Assembly (NCBI RefSeq): GCF_014638005.1
Contig: NZ_BMFG01000005.1
Span: 1-64,000 of the forward strand
Source: Flavobacterium orientale
GTDB taxonomy: Bacteria > Bacteroidota > Bacteroidia > Flavobacteriales > Flavobacteriaceae
Direction: 5' to 3'
Length of the DNA: 64,000 nucleotides
Both the position numbers and the translations under genes were made by a program. The notes under the pieces are model-generated. The model searched no databases, was not told where the DNA came from, and saw only the letters and a list, made by a program, of their open reading frames with translations. This document shows, piece after piece, positions 58,475-64,000 of this stretch. Position 1 is the stretch's first letter. Each line of letters opens with the position of its first letter.

Positions 58475-60349
58475 ATGAACAAATTTGAACAATTAGGATT
58501 GAGTGAATCGCTACAGCGTGCGATTATCGATCTAGGATTTGAAAATCCGACCGAAGTACAGGAAAAAGCGATTCCCCTATTATTGGAACAAGAAACAGAT
58601 TTAGTTGCGTTGGCTCAAACAGGGACAGGGAAAACGGCAGCATTTGGTTTCCCGCTTATCCAAAAAATTGATGCGAACAATAGAAATACGCAGGCCTTAA
58701 TTTTATCTCCTACTCGCGAACTGTGTTTGCAGATTACGAATGAAATTAAATTGTACTCTAAGTACGAAAAAGGAATTAATGTGGTAGCTGTTTATGGAGG
58801 TGCAAGCATCTCCGAACAAGCTCGTGAAGTAAAAAGAGGAGCTCAAATTATTGTAGCAACCCCGGGTAGAATGCAAGATATGATTAACAGAGGTTATGTA
58901 AACATCTCTGAAATCAACTATTGTATCCTTGATGAAGCCGATGAAATGTTAAACATGGGATTCTATGAAGACATCGTTAGCATTTTATCTACAACCCCTG
59001 ATGAAAAAAGCACTTGGTTGTTCTCAGCCACAATGCCTCAGGAAGTAGCTCGTATTGCTAAAAAATTCATGCATGAACCACAGGAAATTACTGTAGGTGC
59101 TAAAAACTCAGGTTCTGCAACAGTATCTCATGAGTTTTATTTAGTGAATGCTCGCGATCGTTATGAAGCTTTAAAACGTTTAGCAGATGCCAATCCGGAT
59201 ATCTTTTCGGTAGTGTTTTGTAGAACAAAAAGAGACACACAAGCAGTAGCTGAAAAGTTAATTGAAGATGGTTATAATGCAGCAGCGTTGCATGGCGATT
59301 TATCGCAAGCTCAACGTGATTCTGTAATGAAATCATTCCGTGGTCGTCAAATTCAAATGCTGGTTGCAACCGATGTTGCCGCTCGTGGTATTGATGTTGA
59401 CAATATTACTCACGTAGTAAACTACCAATTACCTGATGAAATTGAAACCTACAATCACCGTTCAGGTCGTACGGGTCGTGCAGGTAAATTAGGAACTTCA
59501 ATCGTAATTGTTACAAAAAGTGAATTGCGTAAAATTTCTGCTATTGAAAGAATCATCAAACAGAAATTTGAAGAGAAAACAATCCCATCAGGAATTGAAA
59601 TCTGTGAAATCCAATTATTACACTTAGCTACAAAAATTAAAGATACCGAAGTAGATCACGAAATTGACAACTACCTTCCGGCAATCAATGAAGTTTTAGA
59701 AGGATTAAGCAAAGAAGAATTGATTAAGAAAATGGTATCGGTTGAATTCAACCGATTCATCAATTACTATAAGAAAACAAGAGATTTATCCTCACAATCA
59801 TCAGGTTCTGAAAGACGTGACGAAAGAGAACCTAGAGAAAACAATAGCGGAGCAACTCGTTTCTTCGTTAACATTGGTTCAAGAGATAATTTTGATTGGA
59901 TGCAACTAAAAGACTTCTTGCGTGATACGTTAGAATTAGGTCGCGAAGACGTTTACAAAGTAGATGTTAAAGAAGGTTTCTCTTTCTTCAACACCGATAT
60001 CGAACACACAGATAAAGTAATGGATGTGTTAAACGGTATGCAATTGGAAGGTCGTAAAATCAACGTAGAAATCTCTAAAAATGATGGTGGCGGAAGACGT
60101 GACCATAATGGCAGAAGTTCGGGTGGTTTTAGAGGCGAAAGAAGCTCAGGCTCAAGAGGCGGAGGAAGTTTCGGCCCAAGAAAAGAAGGTGGAGCTCCAA
60201 GAAGCGACAGAAAAGAAGGCGGATTTAGACCAAGAACCGAAAGTGGTTCTTCAGAAAGACCAGCCAGACGTTCAGATGATTCTCGTAGTGAAAGACCGGC
60301 CGGCCGTTCATTTGAAGCCGCAAAAAATAGAAGACCAAGAAGAAGTTAA
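58475..60349 (+). CDS. deaD: DEAD-box RNA helicase with DbpA-type RNA-binding domain
   Basis: This protein has 624 residues, close to E. coli DeaD/CsdA in size. It unwinds RNA in ribosome assembly, decay and cold response. Helicase motifs: Q-motif FENPTEVQEKAIP, AQTGTGKTAAF, PTRELCLQ, LDEADEML, FSATMP, ATDVAARGIDV and HRSGRTGRAG. Residues 465-540 form the DbpA-like RNA-binding domain (TRFFVNIGSRDNFDWMQLKDFLRD). The last 80 residues are an Arg/Gly/Ser-rich tail (GGFRGERSSGSRGGGSFG) that probably binds RNA. The symbol is by resemblance; other CsdA-like names are possible. Confidence 0.9.
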   Translation: MNKFEQLGLSESLQRAIIDLGFENPTEVQEKAIPLLLEQETDLVALAQTGTGKTAAFGFPLIQKIDANNRNTQALILSPTRELCLQITNEIKLYSKYEKGINVVAVYGGASISEQAREVKRGAQIIVATPGRMQDMINRGYVNISEINYCILDEADEMLNMGFYEDIVSILSTTPDEKSTWLFSATMPQEVARIAKKFMHEPQEITVGAKNSGSATVSHEFYLVNARDRYEALKRLADANPDIFSVVFCRTKRDTQAVAEKLIEDGYNAAALHGDLSQAQRDSVMKSFRGRQIQMLVATDVAARGIDVDNITHVVNYQLPDEIETYNHRSGRTGRAGKLGTSIVIVTKSELRKISAIERIIKQKFEEKTIPSGIEICEIQLLHLATKIKDTEVDHEIDNYLPAINEVLEGLSKEELIKKMVSVEFNRFINYYKKTRDLSSQSSGSERRDEREPRENNSGATRFFVNIGSRDNFDWMQLKDFLRDTLELGREDVYKVDVKEGFSFFNTDIEHTDKVMDVLNGMQLEGRKINVEISKNDGGGRRDHNGRSSGGFRGERSSGSRGGGSFGPRKEGGAPRSDRKEGGFRPRTESGSSERPARRSDDSRSERPAGRSFEAAKNRRPRRS

Positions 60350-60405
60350 TACATTTTAACACCCTTTTTTGGGTTTGAAATTGTTAATTTTCTGATAATA
60401 GACTA

Positions 60406-60480
60406 AAAACTGTAAAAAATCTCAAAGCGAATGCTTACTTTTAAACCGTTAAATCAGTTTATGAGATTTTTTACAGTTTT
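60406..60480 (+). promoter_or_regulatory. 19-bp inverted repeat enclosing the start of the CarboxypepD_reg-like gene
   Basis: AAAACTGTAAAAAATCTCA (60406-60424) and TGAGATTTTTTACAGTTTT (60462-60480) are perfect inverted repeats with a 37-nt spacer. The second arm starts inside the ATG at 60461-60463, so in a long transcript the start codon would be paired. Confidence 0.55.
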
Positions 60481-61231
60481 ATTATTTATTTTAGTTTCTT
60501 TTGCCTCCTTTTCGCAAAAGACCTTCCCTGATATGGTTAAGGTGAATGGCGTTATCAAAGACGACAATTCACTTAAACTATTGAGTAATGTACATATCAT
60601 CAATTTTAACACCGTAAAAGGTACCATCACAAATGAAAAAGGTTATTTTGAAATTGATGCACAAGTAAATGATACACTGCACATTTCCATATTAGGTTAC
60701 CAATCCATTAGAGTTCGGGTTACTAATGACTGGATCAATTCAAAATCAACAGAAATAAAACTTACAGAAAAAGCCTATGCCTTAGAAGAAGTTGTGGTGA
60801 CGCCTTATACTTTAACCGGTTACTTGGAAATTGATGCTAAAATAATTCCGATTCCTGAAAACTATCGTTATGGCATTTCCGGACTTTCTTATGGCTATGA
60901 AGCGGGAAGTAAATCACCTAACGCAATAAGTCGTGTGGTAAGTTCACTATTTAATCCTGCAGATTTACTCTATAATTTCTTTGGAAAAAAACCAAATGAA
61001 TTAAAGAAGTTAAAAGAAATGAAAAAAGACGATACGGTTAGATCCATGCTCGAAAACAAATTTGATCGTGAAACCATTTCTATCATGTTAGGTGTTGACA
61101 AAAAAGAAATACCTGAAATCCTTCATCGTTGTAATTATTCTGAGACTTTTATCAAAACGGCAAACGACTTACAAGTACTTGATGCCATTAGCGATTGTTA
61201 CGAAGAATATAAAATTCTAAAAAAGAAATAA
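60461..61231 (+). CDS. CarboxypepD_reg-like exported protein
   Basis: This protein has 256 residues from the ATG at 60461 (MRFFTVLLFILVSFASFSQ), which gives a clean signal peptide; an earlier ATG at 60431 would put ten polar residues in front of it. Residues 30-115 form a CarboxypepD_reg-like beta sandwich (VNGVIKDDNSLKLLSNVHIINFN, GTITNEKGYFEI, ISILGYQSIRV) and end with the linker EEVVVTPY, the same arrangement that precedes the plug in TonB-dependent receptors. No plug or barrel follows; the last 110 residues are a helical charged domain. Its partner is unknown. Confidence 0.8.
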   Translation: MRFFTVLLFILVSFASFSQKTFPDMVKVNGVIKDDNSLKLLSNVHIINFNTVKGTITNEKGYFEIDAQVNDTLHISILGYQSIRVRVTNDWINSKSTEIKLTEKAYALEEVVVTPYTLTGYLEIDAKIIPIPENYRYGISGLSYGYEAGSKSPNAISRVVSSLFNPADLLYNFFGKKPNELKKLKEMKKDDTVRSMLENKFDRETISIMLGVDKKEIPEILHRCNYSETFIKTANDLQVLDAISDCYEEYKILKKK

Positions 61232-61236
61232 TAATC

Positions 61237-61911
61237 CTAATTTGAATTTTCTTCAATAAATCGTTCCGTGATTTTCACATAATCTTTTATGGATTTTTGT
61301 GCCCAATCAATTTTCTTTAAAAGAATTTCCTGAGGTGTCAATCGCCAATCGATGGTTGATTTTCGTAATCGATCAGATAAATGTTGTAATAAAATTGCCG
61401 CAGAGACTGAAATGTTCAAACTTTCTGTAAATCCCACCATAGGAATATGAATCATCCCATCAGCTTCTTGTAAAACTTCTTCCGAAAGTCCGTCTTTTTC
61501 AGTACCAAAAAAAAGAGCAGAAGGTTTTGTGATAGCAAAAGAAGTCAAATCAGTAGATTGATCATGTGGAGTTGTAGCTATGATTTGATACCCTTTCTTT
61601 CGCATGGCTTTCATACAAGAGGTGGAATTTTCAAACCGATAAATATCCACCCATTTTTGAGCACCTAAAGCAATTTCAGAATCAATTTGTTTTCCAAACT
61701 TTTGTTCAATCACTTGTATCTCTTGAATTCCAAACACTTCACAACTTCGCATAACGGCACTGGTGTTGTGCAATTGGTACACATCTTCCACTACTACAGT
61801 AAAATGTTTTGTTCGTGAATGCAATACATCATCAATGCGTTTTTTTCTGTTTTCAGTAATAAAACTTTCTAAAAATTCGAGGTATTCTTTGGTTTGTAAT
61901 AATTCATTCAT
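61237..61911 (-). CDS. trmH: TrmH-family RNA 2'-O-methyltransferase
   Basis: This protein has 224 residues of the SPOUT fold. The motifs ALFFGTEKDGLSEE and HIPMVGFTESLNISVSAAILLQHL are the AdoMet-binding knot, and ALGAQKWVDI with TTPHDQSTD lies before it. TrmH methylates G18 of tRNA; a 23S rRNA target is also possible. The ATG at 61911 was chosen over a TTG at 61917. It is convergent with the CarboxypepD_reg-like gene, with only 5 bp between the stops. Confidence 0.8.
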   Translation of the reverse strand: MNELLQTKEYLEFLESFITENRKKRIDDVLHSRTKHFTVVVEDVYQLHNTSAVMRSCEVFGIQEIQVIEQKFGKQIDSEIALGAQKWVDIYRFENSTSCMKAMRKKGYQIIATTPHDQSTDLTSFAITKPSALFFGTEKDGLSEEVLQEADGMIHIPMVGFTESLNISVSAAILLQHLSDRLRKSTIDWRLTPQEILLKKIDWAQKSIKDYVKITERFIEENSN

Positions 61912-61966
61912 CAACAATTGGTTTTATTTCAGTAAATTCATATCTTGGCAACACTAAAAAATAACT

Positions 61967-62500
61967 ATGACACAAGAAGAGTTGTTACCGCTAATTTATA
62001 AAAAAGAAGAAGGTGCTTTCACTATTTTGTATGACATGTATTCTAAAAGTTTATTTGGTGTTATTTCTAATTTAATAAAAGATAGAGAAGAAGCCGAAGA
62101 TGTCCTTCAAGATGTTTTTGTAAAAATATGGAAAAATATAGATACCTATGCTGAAAACAAAGGTCGTTTTTACACTTGGATAGTTAACATAGCTCGAAAC
62201 ACAGCCATTGACAAACTACGTTCAAAAGGATTTAACAACAGTCAAAAAAACCTTTCAGCTGACAATTTCGTACATCTATTGGAAGACAGTTCAAGAATGA
62301 CAAATAGAATCGATGCTATTGGAATTCAGGAATTTGTTAAAAAACTAAAACCCAAATGTATTAAATTAATTGACCTGCTGTTTTTCAAAGGCTACACGCA
62401 ACAAGAGGCTTCGGATGAACTCGAAATTCCACTGGGAACCGTAAAAACCCAAAACAGAAACTGCATCACTGATTTAAGAAACTTATTACAAGTAGCATGA
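61967..62500 (+). CDS. ECF-type RNA polymerase sigma factor
   Basis: This protein has 177 residues. Region 2 has SLFGVISNLIKDREEAEDVLQDVFVKIWKNIDTY and GRFYTWIVNIARNTAIDKLRS. Region 4 has LLFFKGYTQQEASDELEIPLGTVKTQNRNCITDLRNLL. It directs RNA polymerase to an unknown stress or envelope regulon. Its stop overlaps the anti-sigma gene by 4 bp (ATGA), so the two proteins are made in a coupled way. Confidence 0.92.
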   Translation: MTQEELLPLIYKKEEGAFTILYDMYSKSLFGVISNLIKDREEAEDVLQDVFVKIWKNIDTYAENKGRFYTWIVNIARNTAIDKLRSKGFNNSQKNLSADNFVHLLEDSSRMTNRIDAIGIQEFVKKLKPKCIKLIDLLFFKGYTQQEASDELEIPLGTVKTQNRNCITDLRNLLQVA

Positions 62501-63291
62501 GTACACAAGAATACATAGAATCAGGCATTTTAGAACTGTATGTTTACGGTAAACTTTCGGAAGCTGAAATGGAAGAAGTTTTCAAAATGGCCGAACAGCA
62601 TATCGAAATCAAAGAAGAAATCATTGCCATTGAACGTGCCGTTTTGTTTTTGTCAAGTAGTGTTTCGCCAAGATTATCAGGCAAAAATTATGAAGACATT
62701 AAAAAACAGATTTTTGGAGAAGCCGAAGCTCCTAAAGTAGTTGAAATCAAACCAAAATCAAATTGGTCCAACTATTTAGGATGGGCTGCAGCACTTGTTT
62801 TCTTAGTCGGTGGTTATTATTATCACATGCAAAAACAAGAAGAAGCAACCAATCAAATTGTTACGGTTGAAAATGAAAAATCTGAATTGCAAAAAAACAT
62901 TGTAGATTTAGAATTAACCAACTCTGAAAATCAAGAATTAATAGCTATCATCCGTGATACAAAAAACATTGTAGTTCCTTTGTTAGGTCAGGATGTTGCT
63001 CCAAAATCGTATGCAAAAATTTATTGGAATCAGGACACCAAGAAAGTATATGTAGACGGTTTAGGATTACCAAATCCTCCTGAAGGAATGGTCTATCAAG
63101 TATGGTCCTTAAAATTAAATCCTTTAACTCCTGAAAGTATCGGATTGATTGAAAACTTTGGCACTTCTAAAAAACGTTTCTTTGAAATGAATGCTTCTTA
63201 TGATTCTGAAGCATTTGGAATCACTTTAGAACCTGCCGGCGGAAGTCCAACACCTACACTAGAACAATTGTTCACTTTAGGAAAAGTGTAA
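62497..63291 (+). CDS. RskA-like anti-sigma factor
   Basis: This protein has 264 residues. The cytoplasmic N-terminal part (YIESGILELYVYGKLSEAEMEEVFKMAEQHIEI) binds the sigma factor. One membrane helix (NYLGWAAALVFLVGGYYY) is followed by a coiled-coil stalk (QIVTVENEKSELQKNIVDLEL). The extracytoplasmic RskA domain has AKIYWNQDTKKVYVDGLGLPNPPEGMVYQVWSL. The zinc-binding HXXXCXXC motif of ZAS anti-sigma factors is not present. It is coupled to the sigma gene. Confidence 0.88.
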   Translation: MSTQEYIESGILELYVYGKLSEAEMEEVFKMAEQHIEIKEEIIAIERAVLFLSSSVSPRLSGKNYEDIKKQIFGEAEAPKVVEIKPKSNWSNYLGWAAALVFLVGGYYYHMQKQEEATNQIVTVENEKSELQKNIVDLELTNSENQELIAIIRDTKNIVVPLLGQDVAPKSYAKIYWNQDTKKVYVDGLGLPNPPEGMVYQVWSLKLNPLTPESIGLIENFGTSKKRFFEMNASYDSEAFGITLEPAGGSPTPTLEQLFTLGKV

Positions 63292-63307
63292 ATAATAATT
63301 AAATTTT

Positions 63308-63347
63308 AAAAATCCTTTCATCGTTGCGATTGAAAGGATTTTTTTAT
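63308..63347 (+). terminator. Rho-independent terminator after the anti-sigma gene
   Basis: AAAAATCCTTTCA / TGAAAGGATTTTT forms a perfect 13-bp stem with a 10-nt loop and a T-run. The T-run ends 4 bp before the cobB ATG. Confidence 0.88.
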
Positions 63348-63350
63348 ACT

Positions 63351-64000
63351 ATGAAAAACTTAGTTGTACTTACAGGAGCCGGAATGAGTACTGAAAGTGG
63401 CATAAAAACCTTTAGAGATGCCGATGGTCTTTGGGAAGGTCACGATGTTATGGAAGTAGCTTCACCCGAAGGTTGGTATAAAAACCCGGAACTTGTTCTC
63501 GATTTTTATAACAAACGTAGACAACAATTGCACGAAGTAACGCCCAACCAAGGTCATTTTCTATTGGCTGAATTAGAAGCGTTTTTCAACGTTTCCATTA
63601 TCACTCAAAATGTTGACAATTTGCATGAAAAAGCAGGTAGCTCATCGATTCTTCACCTTCATGGCGAATTGACAAAAGTGAGAAGTACCAAAAATGAAAA
63701 CTATATCTTAGACTGGACATCCGATTTGAATTGGGGCGACACAGATAATCATGGCAATCAACTTCGCCCTCACATTGTATGGTTTGGTGAAGCCGTCCCC
63801 GCCATTGAAGAAGCCATTACAATTGTTGAAAAAGCTGATTTTATTGCCATTATAGGAACTTCCATGCAGGTATATCCTGCAGCTGGATTGGTGCATTATG
63901 CAAAACCAAACTGTCCCATTTTTTATGTAGACCCAAAACCGGCAACAATACATCAACTCAACCAACCTTTGGAAGTTATCCCAAAAGGAGCTTCTGAAGG
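63351..64000 (+). CDS. cobB: SIR2-family NAD-dependent protein deacylase, C-terminus beyond the window
   Basis: The frame is open from the ATG at 63351 to the window edge (216 residues visible). NAD-binding motifs are VVLTGAGMSTESGIKTFRDADGLW and TQNVDNLHEKAGS, and the catalytic His is in LHLHGELTKV. YNKR (in VLDFYNKRRQQL) matches the YxxR motif of class III sirtuins, which remove succinyl or malonyl groups from lysine. The four zinc-binding cysteines usual in sirtuins are absent from the region between HGEL and RPHIVWFGE. It has no room for its own upstream promoter except over the preceding terminator. Confidence 0.88.
   Translation, partial: MKNLVVLTGAGMSTESGIKTFRDADGLWEGHDVMEVASPEGWYKNPELVLDFYNKRRQQLHEVTPNQGHFLLAELEAFFNVSIITQNVDNLHEKAGSSSILHLHGELTKVRSTKNENYILDWTSDLNWGDTDNHGNQLRPHIVWFGEAVPAIEEAITIVEKADFIAIIGTSMQVYPAAGLVHYAKPNCPIFYVDPKPATIHQLNQPLEVIPKGASE

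Noticed and set aside
63708..63965. 85-codon minus-strand frame inside the sirtuin
   Set aside because: It is antisense to the conserved sirtuin frame and has no recognisable protein features.

Overview
The window is a typical chromosomal stretch from a low-GC member of the Flavobacteriaceae, most likely Flavobacterium or a close relative. This is inferred from several features. SecD and SecF are fused. GyrB is short, and Rho carries a long polar N-terminal insert. Proteins are exported with Por-type (T9SS) C-terminal tails and signal peptides ending in AQ or SQ. Lipoproteins carry acidic export signals after the lipobox Cys. Many genes are preceded by the Bacteroidetes -7 box TAnnTTTG instead of an E. 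coli-type promoter, and Shine-Dalgarno sequences are mostly absent. No rRNA, tRNA, CRISPR array, prophage or intact insertion sequence was seen.

Layout. 1-3257 (-): a giant repeat-rich secreted adhesin-like protein, cut by the left edge, behind a small secreted protein of unknown function. 3422-6874 (+): folE, cysS, yidD, lgt. 7179-15280 (-): secDF, mdh, gyrB, asnB. 15463-15640 (-): a collapsed remnant of a T9SS-secreted gene with its own terminator. 15668-21020 (-): a GreA-C-domain protein, then a plugless outer-membrane barrel behind a 1004-residue TPR protein. 21218-28357: ftsE followed by a glycosyltransferase island of six sugar-transfer genes and one sugar-nucleotide ketoisomerase-like cupin. 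The island includes a DPM1-like synthase next to a GT-C-like membrane transferase, a pair expected for lipid-linked sugar transfer. 28347-35601: a nitronate monooxygenase-like enzyme, a T9SS subtilase, mnmA, a secreted MORN/YwqK-like protein, a T9SS esterase and a two-FAS1 lipoprotein. 35665-46185 (-): yidC, pyrG, a DUF3820 protein, an OsmC protein, two LysM proteins, guaA and rho. 46364-49641 (+): a DUF4293 membrane protein and a two-component system (LuxR-type regulator, unknown 98-residue protein, TPR-sensor kinase). 49628-64000: metallophosphoesterase, truA, an MsbA-like ABC exporter, lpdA, nhaA, a DUF2200 protein, a surface-lipoprotein hydrolase, rdgB, a DEAD-box helicase, a CarboxypepD_reg-like protein, a TrmH-family methylase, an ECF sigma/anti-sigma pair and a sirtuin cut by the right edge.

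How the genes work together. Envelope biogenesis dominates: SecDF and YidC with YidD for membrane insertion, Lgt for lipoproteins, T9SS substrates and surface lipoproteins, LysM proteins and the glycosyltransferase island. Around this sit housekeeping genes for nucleotide synthesis (pyrG, guaA, rdgB), translation and RNA modification (cysS, mnmA, truA, trmH-like) and central metabolism (mdh, lpdA).

I found no obviously new multi-gene defence or mobile system. The most useful leads are: the T9SS gene remnant; a 19-bp inverted repeat that covers a start codon at 60406-60480; a palindrome of two facing -7 boxes between divergent glycosyltransferase genes; the unknown 98-residue protein inside the two-component operon; the TPR/plugless-barrel pair; and a sirtuin without zinc-binding cysteines. 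Start codons were moved from the longest reading frame for lgt, asnB, the FAS1 lipoprotein, guaA, the metallophosphoesterase, truA, the CarboxypepD_reg-like protein and the TrmH-family gene; reasons are in each entry.
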